This document shows positions 1-10,500 of a DNA stretch of 64,000 nucleotides, piece by piece. This DNA comes from Porpolomopsis calyptriformis (taxonomy: Eukaryota; Basidiomycota; Agaricomycetes; Agaricales; Hygrophoraceae), in the NCBI GenBank assembly GCA_951640195.1, contig OX621174.1:248001-312000 (forward strand), written 5' to 3'. A program made the position numbers and the translations under genes. Within the stretch, counting starts at the first letter, position 1; every line of letters starts with the position of its first letter. The notes under the pieces are model-generated. The model was not told the DNA's origin, made no database searches, and saw only the letters and a program-made list of their open reading frames with translations.

Positions 1-273
1 CATCGATGGAAGTTCGGATGGTAGTGAACTTCTCTGGGCGCTGTTCAGGGTGGCCAATGTGAAAGACTTGGGTGACCATTCTCCAGATCCTGCTCGTGGT
101 TCAAAGGCAGTTGACAGTGACGAATGTTCAAAAGGGCCATTCAACGAAAGGCAGCTCTCCATCTACGCCAAAGTGGAAAACTTCTACCGTCGAACCACCG
201 CTCTTCTTCCACGATACACACCACATTCCCACCACTCTTCTATCACCGCCATCACTGCCTTTCACCTTAAATT
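1..273 (+). promoter_or_regulatory. Upstream region of the 274-1308 gene, pyrimidine-rich leader
   Basis: No convincing gene is visible here. The last 90 bases before the ATG at 274 are rich in C and T with scattered CACCAC and CTTCT blocks and no upstream ATG close to the start. This is the usual look of a fungal core promoter and 5' leader, and it supports 274 as the start codon. Confidence 0.4.
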
Positions 274-1308
274 ATGAAGGAGGATAACTCAATCGTTGCT
301 GTCGGCAACATCCTGGGCGCAGTCGCAGCGCATATCGAAGCCGTGAATATTGGGATCGACCCAAGTACCGAGGTTGCCGCTCAATGTATCGAAGGTCGCT
401 CCTGTGGCAAGTATCTCGTCTTTCATTCCACCATTCGGGTCGACAGCCGATACGAGGGCATGCGTAAGGCCTTTGGCGATGACACCGAGATCTTTCGAAA
501 GCCATGGGACAACAAATGCTGGCTCAGCACTGCAGATTACGACAAGCTTGTCGATAACGCCAATACCAAGTATGGTTCAAAGGATATGAACCAGTACATC
601 GAACGGCCTCTTCCCTTCCATGTCGTGCGGTGGGGCTGGAAAGCGTATGGTCGCCATGTTGCCACAGGGTATATCCTAATCTCCCTGTTTCCTATGTTGT
701 GGGTCGCATTCATCCGGTGGATGTTGGGAGAGAATGGAACAGCAGACATGCTGTACGCTGTGTCGTTCATGGTGATATCCGCATTCGATGGCTACTTGTT
801 AGACATCATGCGCGACGTGTGTTATATAACGGTTGACATGGGCAATGTGAGCGAATCTTCGGGGGACAAATGGGTCGAGCTGTACAAACGCGCGGGAGAG
901 TTTCCAATAACCGCGAATGTGGCCCTCTACGACTTGGCACATGGGGGGGTACGAAGAAAGGGAGAGAATCTGCTTATACCCGTCCTGGCTGTGAGAACCA
1001 CCCTGACAGACCGCTGGGCCAGCTGGTTTTGCATCTTGACCGATCTGCGAAAGGTCTTGATGGCCATTGGCTTCTTTGCCTGCCAGAACCTCTTCTGGGG
1101 TTACCTCTATGGCTTGGCTGCCGCACTCCAGGCCTGTTTACAGCGTGAAGTTGCGGAACAGTATATCTCGGTCGTAACCAAAAAAACTGGAGATATCATT
1201 TGGTTCAGAGAGCTGCCGGGATACAAGTATCCTCCCATGGAACGCACACCACTCGATGCCAACAATCGTGAGTCCACAGATTTGACAAATGTCGCCAACT
1301 GGCGCTGA
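274..1308 (+). CDS. Putative three-helix membrane protein, unknown family
   Basis: An uninterrupted 344-codon frame opens at an ATG preceded by a CT-rich leader and ends at TGA. The N-terminal 125 residues are soluble-looking. Three hydrophobic stretches follow, at about residues 129-149, 159-177 and 259-285, so the protein probably sits in a membrane with a roughly 80-residue loop between helices 2 and 3. I see no catalytic motif and do not recognise the family. A GTGAGT donor-like hexamer lies close to the 3' end (near 1268), so the true C-terminus could differ by a spliced exon. It is convergent with the CVNH gene on the opposite strand. The gene call is fairly safe; the function is unknown. 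Confidence 0.55.
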   Translation: MKEDNSIVAVGNILGAVAAHIEAVNIGIDPSTEVAAQCIEGRSCGKYLVFHSTIRVDSRYEGMRKAFGDDTEIFRKPWDNKCWLSTADYDKLVDNANTKYGSKDMNQYIERPLPFHVVRWGWKAYGRHVATGYILISLFPMLWVAFIRWMLGENGTADMLYAVSFMVISAFDGYLLDIMRDVCYITVDMGNVSESSGDKWVELYKRAGEFPITANVALYDLAHGGVRRKGENLLIPVLAVRTTLTDRWASWFCILTDLRKVLMAIGFFACQNLFWGYLYGLAAALQACLQREVAEQYISVVTKKTGDIIWFRELPGYKYPPMERTPLDANNRESTDLTNVANWR

Positions 1309-1710
1309 CAGACTTTCATTGCAAATAGTGAGCTCACGATTACTACGTTCTGTTGGGTATAACACCACGTGGGAAGGGAATGTGGGGGCGGGCGGTTGAA
1401 CATGAAAAAGGTCCGCTTCTAAGGTCGGAACCATATATGATTGTTGACCATCACAAATATAACAGGTTTCTGTGAGTTGATTTATTTACACTGCTTCGTA
1501 GTACCAAAACATGATGGTATGTTAACCAACTCCGGCTTCGTTGTTTAAATCTTCGAGAAATCCAATTTTGTGCTTTCGTTGTGTAATTAACTGATGTACG
1601 GCCCTTCCACTGAGTCATGGTATCTGGTACATGAAAGCTCGGCATTAGCTGGCTGGCAATAGTGGTGAAGGAAGGTGCACTCACCCGAGGTTAGAGGGAG
1701 GATACAATGT

Positions 1711-3115
1711 TCATTCGTCTTTTTGAGATTGAAGTTGGGAAAGAGAGTTGTGCAACGAGTCAAAGGCACTGCAAAGAATGAGTGGGTCATAATATTGGAT
1801 GGTATAAAGGCAAGAGAAACGAATACACACGTTCGCACACTGTGGCTGCCAACCTGTCTACCACCTGTATTAGCAACAGCTTCCCCGACCCGCGCGGTAA
1901 CGCCGTCGATGGATGAAGAGGCCATCAGTGATCCAGCCCGTTCGCTTGCCCATGAGCCGAGATAAGGAGCGGCACCGACGGCGAGGAAATTGACCAGGCT
2001 GAGCGAGACGAACCGGTCCATGGTCTCTGCTTCGAATTTGCTGCGCATGGTTGGGTCTTGGATGTTGGCTGCGACCTTGTCCTCGGAAACGATGGCGAAT
2101 GGCGTGGCTATGGCGGCACCGAGGGCGATGCCGATTGGGCCGGTGAAGACGCTTGCGATGACGGTCGCGCTGGTGATGATGGTGGAATAGGTGCATTCTG
2201 CTGATGCGCGCGTGGCGGCATCCTGTGGGTGGAGTGTGAGTGTGTTGTAGAGAAAGACGGGACGAGAGCGTATGTTTACCTCGTCGCCATTCAATCTGTC
2301 AATACCGGCGACGACGTACCCAATGGCAGGCAAATTTTGGAGGAAGCTGACGGCAGTACCATCGCGATCGAAGAAACCATCACTGCACACATCCATGTTT
2401 TGACTTGAACCAACGGGTTGGAAGAGATGTACGTACTGTTTTTGGAATCGAAGTTGGCCGTCTATGTTCTCTATGCAGGTATCAAGGTCGTACATGGCAT
2501 CAACCCATGTGCCATTCTCTTTCCTCAGGGAAGCACAAAGAGCCACGTCATTGAGGTGAATATTCTTCGCCGAATGGGAAAAGTGTTTCCCTCCGGCGCT
2601 GAACTTTCCATTATCGTTTCCAAAGTGGGCGTCAAGATCGATCTCGGCTACACCAAGTTTGCCTGTATGCATGAGACATAGGGCGGTTAACACGGTGTCG
2701 TTCTTGAGGCCAAAGCAAGTGCAAGTAGACACGATGTGTGTATTGCTACCAGGGCGGGATGAGAAACAAGCTATCACAGAAAGATCTGATGCCTGACTCA
2801 CGGCTTCTTGAATACCAACTGACCATTGACGTTGACGACACAAAAGTTAAGGTTGAGGAATGCGGGAACCCATGCACCGTGATCATTGCGGAGGGAAGCA
2901 CGGAGGACAGCACCTTCGAGAGCAATGTTCTGGGCACTTGCGACGAAACCAGGATTAAGCGCTGTCTTCCATGAAAATTCGCCGTTGAGATTGATAAGAT
3001 GATGGTCCAGATTGAGCTTCGAGCTAAGATATTGACCGCGCTCGTTTCGACATTGCGCTGAAATCTCAGCGTTGTGTGTTAGAACGATGGTGTGACAAGA
3101 CGAACTGAAAGGCAT
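1711..3115 (-). CDS. Tandem CVNH-domain (cyanovirin-N homology) lectin-like protein
   Basis: Four exons fit in frame: 3115-2802, 2745-2437, 2382-1831 and 1768-1711. The introns are 56, 54 and 62 bp, all phase 2 with GT-AG ends, giving 410 residues. Residues about 3-105 and 106-207 are two CVNH domains. Each has the internal pseudo-repeat of the family: an A-x-C-R-N/S-x-R strand, an L-x-L-D/N-x-x-I/V-x-N-x-x-G pattern, and the S-A-x-N-I-x-L-x-x-x-x-L turn. CVNH proteins of fungi are small sugar-binding lectins. The C-terminal 200 residues are not CVNH and contain a Gly/Ala-rich hydrophobic segment at about 275-306 that could enter a membrane. No signal peptide is visible, so a cytosolic or membrane-associated place is likely. 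The start is the first ATG (3115); upstream sequence in frame lacks an ATG. Confidence 0.75.
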
Positions 3116-3429
3116 GGTAGTCAGGTAGTATCTCTCGATGAGATCGATCAATTACCAAGCGCCCAGGAGTCCGTTTCCATCCACCAACCACGAATAAAGA
3201 ATTTCTTCTGGAGACGTTGTGTTTGGATTCCATTCCTCACAGATTTATTCAAGTACCTCCCTTCGCACCTCCTGATCGTGAAGCGGAGAGTAGCGTATTA
3301 CCTGTGGGGCCAAGGAGGAGACGAGGGCGATCACTTGATTCCAAGTTGCTCTGGTGAAGATTGGCCATCGACGTTAGTGAAAATATCGTATGGATCATAG
3401 TCTCTGGGTAATCACTTCTAATACACGTC
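3116..3429. other. Intergenic, nothing recognised
   Basis: This stretch separates the CVNH start from the first receptor-tail remnant. It contains only short frames without homology that I recognise. It presumably includes the CVNH promoter read on the minus strand. Confidence 0.4.
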
Positions 3430-3860
3430 GGAACATGCTAATGGACAGCGATGTCTTTCGAACTGTACATACAGGACGAGTGAGCATTAAAATAAAGGCC
3501 AATGCCTGGCAAACGACACAATTTCCATGCATTGCCAGCACCGGAAACCAGCAAATCCGTTGATTCCAAGCAATTGAATGGACCCACCCATCTTGTGCGA
3601 TATAATTGTGTTTGCAAGTTGGGAGGTACGAGACTGAGCGAGCGAATGAACTCCGCTAAATGCCCCTGAAGGATGTCGAGCTGTGTGCAGTACCGCTCAC
3701 TGTGTCCCACAGCAAAAGGGTGTGGTCACTGCCAGAGACAAGACAGAATCAACACCATCCACATGTTCTGTGAGTGTCTTTAGATGTGCATTATTGACTG
3801 CTTTCCAGAGTCGAAAAGTCCAGTCATTGGATCCAGATAACTATGTGCGTACTTTTTGGG
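3430..3860 (-). pseudogene. Remnant 1 of the NACHT-WD40 receptor 3' end
   Basis: On the minus strand this segment parallels the last WD40 repeats and C-terminal tail of the complete receptor at about 7440-8000. The Leu-Gln-Gly-His start of the last repeat and the Ile-Gly-Leu-Tyr-Phe end of the tail are both still readable, in different frames. Frameshifts and indels break the frame. No NACHT part is present, so this is a passenger fragment of the tandem duplication rather than a decayed full gene. Confidence 0.7.
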
Positions 3861-4443
3861 TCTGATCACTTGGGTGTTCTTGACCATCTTGACTCAGGAG
3901 GGCTGGTATGTAGAATCGCGGCCATCGATTTCCGCTTTCTCTCGTGCCCGTCAGCATACTTCGTACTTCCATTCAAAGAGCCAGTTTGCATCGCTCTGGC
4001 CCGTTTATGTAATGGGGCACTTTCAAACGCTCTGCCCCCGCCCCCCATCATCGATGTGGAGAATGGTATTCTTTGCACTTGTCATTGGAGAATCTGGAAG
4101 ATGGATTGATAACCGCTAGCAATGCGACATCGCCAAACGTTCGTAAAATTCTGTTTCGAGCACGGTATGGTGTGCAGCCCTGATCTTTAAAAAGATGGAG
4201 GTGTCAGAAAAGCGTTAACTTTCCATCTGCTTCCCATGACAAGCTCAAGAGCATCCCGATCAATCACTCTTCCATGAAAGAATTCCGGTACTTAGGTATG
4301 GCATCTGGAAATGCTTATAAGGCGTTTACCTCGCTCCATTGTATTCTTCAGTTCCTCGAACTTTCAGAATAGTCGTTGTGTGTTTCCATTTATCCTATTC
4401 GCTTCAAGATCGTTCTGACATTTTATGCCAACGCGCCAAAGTA

Positions 4444-5089
4444 ATGGCTGCCAGACGTCTCCTTCCTAACGCTAATCCACCCGATTACACCGCTCTGGTG
4501 AATGCGAGTTTACCCTCAGAAGGGCTGGTGAATGGTGTTTGGTTTTCGTGCGTGTCTCTGAGCTTTCAGCGCAATACCAGACCCTATCTTTATGTCCAGG
4601 ATCTTAAATCAGCGTTTCCCTACTGGTGCCGTAACCTGGTCCATAAATCCTGAAGTCAGGACCCCCGCTGGTGACCGTATCGATCTCTTCGTCCTCCGTA
4701 ATACCTTCAACCGATATGCCGTGCACCCTACGATTATATTCGAAGGCAAACAGAACCAGGGCGACACCTGGGCCAACATTCTCACACAAGTGATCCGATA
4801 TGCCGAGACCTATGTGACGCAGAATGGCCGTTTTATCTATATGATTGGTGCCATGGGCAGTGGATGTAGGTTCTTCAGGTACAGAAGGGGTGACGCGCTT
4901 CCGACAACATCCATGGCGTATAATCCCAGGAATAACCAGATAACGTATCAAGACAGTGGGCGTGCGGTAACATCAGATATTTTGACCGACCAAACCGCCA
5001 TTTGCTACCTCATAGATGAAATCATAGCACATCCCACCCCTCTATCGCACGAGCGTGTTGGATGGGACGATGAAGACTTGGACTCCTAA
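4444..5089 (+). CDS. PD-(D/E)XK nuclease-like protein, copy 1
   Basis: Two exons, 4444-4547 and 4600-5089, joined by a 52-bp GTGCGT...CCAG intron in phase 2, encode 197 residues. The core shows a restriction-endonuclease-like signature: Asp63 in a G-D-x-I-D-L-F strand, then Glu83 and Lys85 in an I-I-F-E-G-K strand, i.e. D-x19-E-x-K. A conserved Gln86 and a helix with D-T-W and Q-x-x-R-Y-A follow. That arrangement matches the PD-(D/E)XK fold, so a DNase role is likely by motif only. I cannot name the subfamily. The same ATG, donor and acceptor are kept in copy 2, which supports the model. The gene is convergent with the receptor-tail remnant downstream. Confidence 0.7.
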
Positions 5090-5279
5090 AGGTTATCTCG
5101 ATCCCATGGAGCCTTTGCTGTACTATATCAGACTTTGCTGTTGTACTATATCAGACCTGATGCGAAACATGACCACTCGACAATATGCACCAATCAAGCC
5201 ATGTACCGGTGGTCTTTCCTGCAGTAACCTTCCGCTCCCACAATTCCTATCACTCCAGGTTTGGTGGACCTCGAAGACT

Positions 5280-5665
5280 TGATGGGCACTGTCAAAAACA
5301 AGATCTTGGAGTTGAGGATTGCTGATGGACAGCCACGTCTTCCGAACTGTACAGAACGTCACCAGAAAAAAATCTTGCGCGCGAGTAAGCATTACAAAGC
5401 TAGAGGTTATGAAAATAAAGGCCAATGCCTGTAAAATCAAGGAAAACGACACGATCTTCATGCATTGCCAGCACCCTTGGTCTGCAAGAGACCGGAGTCC
5501 AGCAAACCTGCCGATCCCAAGCAATTGAATGGACCCACCCATCTTGTGTGTGCTGACTGGGCACGACAGAATCAACACCATCCAGACGTCCTGTGAGCGT
5601 CTTTAGATGTGCATTATTGACTGCGTTCCACAGTCAGTCATCGGATCCAGATACTATCTGGATTC
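5280..5665 (-). pseudogene. Remnant 2 of the NACHT-WD40 receptor 3' end
   Basis: This minus-strand segment matches the receptor 3' end at about 7366-8000 with an internal deletion near 5550, where the conserved GACCCACCCATCTTG block jumps straight to the ACACCATCCA block. It lacks an open frame and is truncated at both ends. It is the second copy of the passenger fragment carried by the tandem duplication. Confidence 0.7.
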
Positions 5666-6564
5666 TCTGTATCACAGTATGCGACAGAGTAGACCACTGG
5701 TTAATCCCACATTTGAAGAGTCGGATCAGGAGATTGCGAGTGACAGAACCTAGTAGCCAAGGCCGTATGCTTAGTCTATGGTTATTCGTCAGGTCGCGTC
5801 AGAAACTAAGAAACTATGAAGAAATTACAGACGGTGTTTGGTTAGGTGACTTTTGGCGTCGCGGCGTTTGAACCCATCGATTCCCTCTTTCGATGATGTT
5901 CGTACCTCCTTCCTGACCCCAAACACATTTGGTATGAGCCACTTTCCAACGCTCTGGCCCGTTTATGTAATGGGGCACTTTCCAACACCCTGGCTCGATC
6001 ACCAATGTGGAGGACGCTATTCGTTGCGTTCGTCATCGAAAGAATCTGGGGAATGGATTGAGCAATGCCACGTTCGTAGAAAATCACTTCTCGAGAACGT
6101 TGTGGTGTGCAGCCATGACCTTCACAGTTCATATAAAAAAATGGAGGTGTCGGAAAAACCGGCAACCTTCGCATCATCTGCACCTCATGACAAGTGCAAG
6201 AGGATCCCTGTCTATTTAAACGGTAAGTTATTCTGCCGCTACTCCATGTGAAAGATGGATAAAAGAATAAGAGGCATCTGATCTTTATTCTGTTTTTTGC
6301 CATAGCTGTACTTTCCCGCCCAGTCGTTTGGATGTCCTTTCGTACTCATGCCAAGGATCCCGGCCGGCCCTACAATACCGATCAATCGCTCTTCCATGAA
6401 AGAATTCCGGTACCTAAGTGTGGCACCTGGAAATGCTTATAAGGCGTTACCTCGCTCCATTGTATTCTTCAGTTCCTCGAACTTTCAGAATAGTCGTTGT
6501 ATGTTCCCATTTATCCTATTCGCTTCAAGATCGTTCTGACATTTTATGCCAACGCGCCTAAGCA
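5666..6564. other. Spacer and promoter of nuclease copy 2
   Basis: No gene is recognised. The segment is a diverged copy of about 3860-4443, with the same blocks in the same order: the CGTTTATGTAATGGGGCAC block, the TGGTGTGCAGCC block, and the promoter-proximal block ending in CCTCGAACTTTCAGAATAG. Conservation of that last block in front of both genes suggests it is the shared core promoter. Confidence 0.5.
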
Positions 6565-7164
6565 ATGGCCAGACGTCTCCTTCCTAACGCTAATCCACCT
6601 GATTACACCTCTCTGGTGAATGCGAGTATTGCTTCAGAAGGACTGGTGAATGGTCTTTGGTTTTCGTGCGTGTCTTTGAGCTTTCAGTGGAATGTCTGAC
6701 TTTATCCTATGCCCAGGTTCTTAAATCCGCGCTTCCCCACCGATGCCGTAGCCTGGTCCATAAGCCCCGAAGTCAGGACCCCCGCTGGGGACTTTATCGA
6801 TCTCTTCATCACCCTTAACACGTACAATCCATATGCGGCGCACCCTAACGTCATATACGAAGGCAAACAGAACCAGGGCGACACCTGGGACAACATTCTC
6901 ACACAGGTTAACCGATATGCCCAGACCTATGCGACGCAGAATGGCCAATTTATCTATATGATCGGTGCCATGGGCAGTGGGTGCAGGTTCTTCAGGTACA
7001 AAAGGGGTGACGCGATTCCGACAACATTCATGGCGTATGATCCCAGAAATAACCTGATAACGTATAAAGACAGTGGGCTTGCGGTAACATCAGATATCCT
7101 GATCGACCAAACCGCCATTTGCTACCTCATAGATGAAATCTTGGCACATCCCACCAATCTCTAG
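6565..7164 (+). CDS. PD-(D/E)XK nuclease-like protein, copy 2
   Basis: Exons 6565-6665 and 6717-7164, with a 51-bp GTGCGT...CCAG intron in phase 2, encode 182 residues. The D-x19-E-x-K signature is kept as Asp62, Glu82 and Lys84, again followed by Gln. The protein is clearly homologous to copy 1 over its whole length but differs at many positions (for example R-I-D-L to F-I-D-L). It is 15 residues shorter because copy 1 has an acidic C-terminal extension. Both frames are intact despite divergence, which suggests selection on both. The gene is tail to tail with the complete receptor gene. Confidence 0.7.
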
Positions 7165-7513
7165 CGAGGCCTTTGGGTGACGCGTTTACGAGCGTGTTGA
7201 ATAGGATGATGAAGACTAGGGTTATTCTCGATTCCATGGAGCCTTTGTACTCGATGAGCCTTTGCTGTACTTGATGAGCCTTTGCTGTACTTGATGAACC
7301 TCTGCTGTTGTACTATATCTGAAACATGACGATCTGGCACCAATCCACAGCAAAGGGTAAGCCTCGATGGGCACTATTAAATTGACCCAAAACAAGATCC
7401 TGGAGTTAAGGATTGCGTCCCTTGAAATACACGTCGGAACGTTCTGATGGACAGCCATGTCTTCTGAACTGTACAGAACATCAATCCTTGTGCACGAGTG
7501 AGCATTACAAAAG
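7165..7513. repeat. Convergent intergenic region with a short tandem repeat
   Basis: No gene is seen. At about 7239-7305 a unit of about 22 bp reading GCCTTTGCTGTACTTGATGA is repeated three times with small changes. The matching place in unit 1 (about 5107-5155) has a shorter version, so this is a local expansion. The region holds the 3' ends of nuclease copy 2 and of the receptor gene. Confidence 0.5.
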
Positions 7514-10500
7514 CTAGAGGTTACGAAAATAAAAGCCAATGCCTGTAAAATCAAGGAAAACGGCACGACCATCTCCCGTGCCAATAAATACACGATCTCC
7601 ATGCATTGCCAGCGCCCTTGGTCTACAAGAGACCGGAATCCAACAAATCCGTCGATTCCAAGCAATTGAATAGACCCACCCATCTTGCCCGATATAACCG
7701 AAAATGGGACCAGTTGGGTTTGAGCGATCGATAAACGAGTTGGGAGATAATAAACCACAAGACTGAGCGAGCGAACGAACTCCGCTAAAATGCCCCTGGA
7801 GAGTGTCGAGCTGTGCACCGCTGACTGCGTTCCACAGCAAAAGGGTGTTGTCGCTGCCAGAGACGATATGTATGCCGTCCGGGGAGAAGGCGAGGGAATG
7901 GACACCATCCATATGTCCTGTAAGCGTCTTTAGATGTGCACCATTAACTGCGTTCCACAGCCGGAGAGTGCCGTCATAGGATCCAGAGGCAATACGTGTA
8001 CCATCTGGGGAGAAGGCGACGGAATGTACGGAGAAGGAATGTCCCTCGAGGGTGATTAGATGTGCGCCACTAACTGCATCCCACTGTCGAAGAGTTTTAT
8101 CGTGGGACCCAGACACGATACGCGTGTCGTCTGGAGAGAATGCGACCGAATATACTGAGGAGGAATGTCCCTCAAGGCTGTTCAAATGTACGCCACTAAC
8201 CGCATCCCACAGCCGGAGGGTTTTATCGTGGGATCCAGATACGATACGCTTGCCATCCCCAGAGAATATGACTGAATTAACTCTGTCTGTATGTCCTTGG
8301 AGAGTGTTCAGACGTGCGCGACTGACTGCGTCCCACAATTGAAGAGCCTGGTCATTGGATCCAGTTACGATACGCGTGCCGTCTGGGGAGAATGCGATGG
8401 AATTTACCAAGGTGGAATTTCTGTCGGTATTCAGATGCGCACCATCTATTGCATCCCACAGCCGAAGGGAACGGTCGTAGGATCCAGAGACAATATGTTT
8501 GCCATCGAAAGAGAACGTGACTGATAGCACCCAACTGGAATGTCCATGGAAGGTGTTCAAAAGTGAAGCACTAACTACGTCCCACAGTCGAAGAGTCCAG
8601 TCATCGGATCCAGATGCGATACGGGTGCCATCTGAAGAGAATGCGACGGAATAGACGGAAGAGGAATGCCCCTCAAGGGTTTTCAGATGCTGACCGCTGG
8701 TTGGATCCCATAATTGAAGAGTACAGTCATCAGATCCAGACACAATACGCGTACCGTCCGGGGAGATCGCGACTGACAGAACCTGGCTGGAATGTCCCCT
8801 GAGGGTTTTTACAAGTGTGCCACTAGCCACGTGCCATAGCCGAACAGTCCGGTCATCGGATCCAGACACGATACGTCTGCCGTCCGGAAAGAATGCGACC
8901 GAATTAATTGCCGTGCTATAATATCCTTCGAAGGTCCTCAGATGTAAACCATCGACCGCGTCCCACAGCTGAAGCGTGTTATCGGCAGATCCAGACACAA
9001 TACGCGTGCCATCTGGGGAGAACGTGACCGAAAGTACCAAGTCGGAATGGCCCTCAAGGGTGTTTAAATGTGCACCACTGACTGCGTCCCACAAGCGAAG
9101 AGTGTGGTCATCGGATCCAGACACGATACGCGCACCATCGGGGGAAAATGCGACGCTAAATACCCCAGAGGAATGTCCCTCAAAGGTGTTCACGTGTGCA
9201 CCGCTGAGTACGTCCCACAACCGAAGGGTATTGTCACCAGATCCAGACACGATCCGCGTGCCATCCGGAGAGAAAACGATGGAATGTACCGAGCCGGAAT
9301 GTCCTTCCATCGTCCGTATGCATGGATTCCATGTCCTATCTAAAGCATTGTACATCTTCAAGGGAAGGTCCAGCTCTCCTCCGTAGATTTTCTTCATTTG
9401 AACTTCCCAAGGGGTGAAGAGTAATGCGGAGTGGTATATTTGAAGGGAAGAGGTACTGATGATCGAGAAGAATTCACGGGTAAAGCGTTCGCAATCGTGA
9501 AGTAACTGGATGGAATCAGTCATGTCTCTGCCAGTCTTCTGCGGAACCAGATGAGTAGTTGGTATTATAGATAATGGAGATCACGAACAGCCATTGCCTG
9601 TTGCATAGCACTTAAGGCAAGCAGAGCATTTCGAAGGTCTCCCAGAAGACTGAGCACCTCGACCCAGTAAAGTAGATGTTTTAAACAAAACTCTTTCACG
9701 AGGTCAAGCAGACTGTCGGAGAACCTGGCGTTTGCCAGGTGCCAAGCCCAGTGGCGACATGCATATTGAAGCTGAGGTGGGACGCAAGTCGTGATGCGCA
9801 ATGGCAGGTCGACCACTTCGCTATTAAGCATTGATGGATTTCTTATTCCACAGATATCTCGCTTCAGCTCCCTCATGGCCTCTAGACAGCACTGTGCAAG
9901 TAAAGTATGTTGTGCTTGGGGGTTCACAACAAATTTCGAGTTCTGACATCGGGTTGGACTTGTGATGAAGTCGAAAAACGATGGATGAAGGGTCCGAATA
10001 ACTTGAGTATCATCATCAGGCACCATGACGATGGAGTGAAGGTGGAGTAATGTCTCTCGAGCAGTGCTTGATTTCACACGTAGTAAACGCTCGAGTGCAA
10101 CTGGAGAGAGGGGTTCTCGAAGGAGAACAACGGTGCCCAAAATTGTCTTGAGGCGACCAGAAAGATGGGACGATATGTCAGGGAAAGCGTGATTCAACAC
10201 TTGGGCGTAGAGCTGATCAAGGCCACCATGTGGAGAAGAACTTTCAGTCACGGTGGGTACATTGGAAAGAAGACGGGCGAGTTGGTGTCGGGGGTCACAA
10301 TAGTTTCGATCCTCGATGAACCTGATCGAGGTTGATGCGAAGATAAACAGACCAGAAGACAACAGAGCCAGGGCATGAATGTCCACTGTAGAGGGCCATT
10401 CCTTTTCCAGATGATATCGCTCTCTGGTCAAAGCGAGTTTGGATGAAAGGTAGTGTTCAATATCGCTCTGCACAACATCCAGTTGGACTTCGTGCAGGAT

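Larger units (their letters stand above)
3430..7370. repeat. Two-copy tandem segmental duplication (nuclease gene plus receptor 3' end)
   Basis: Unit 1 (about 3430-5280) and unit 2 (about 5280-7370) have the same order: a piece matching the 3' end of the receptor gene, then a diverged spacer, then the nuclease-like gene. The third, complete receptor 3' end follows at 7370 onward. Shared landmarks are the GTCTTC-GAACTGTACA segment at about 3450, 5335 and 7455, and the promoter segment beginning GAAAGAATTCCGGTAC at about 4274 and 6399. The units differ by many substitutions and indels, so the duplication is not recent. The copies lie head to tail. Confidence 0.75.

Noticed and set aside
7222..7908. 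A 228-codon minus-strand frame at the receptor 3' end
   Set aside because: It overlaps the WD40 tail in another frame and includes the short tandem repeat; the WD40 frame is the coherent one.
8052..9386. Several plus-strand frames of 60-136 residues opposite the WD40 repeats
   Set aside because: They are regular antisense shadows of the repeated WD40 codons, repeating the same peptide every 126 bp, with no independent start or domain.
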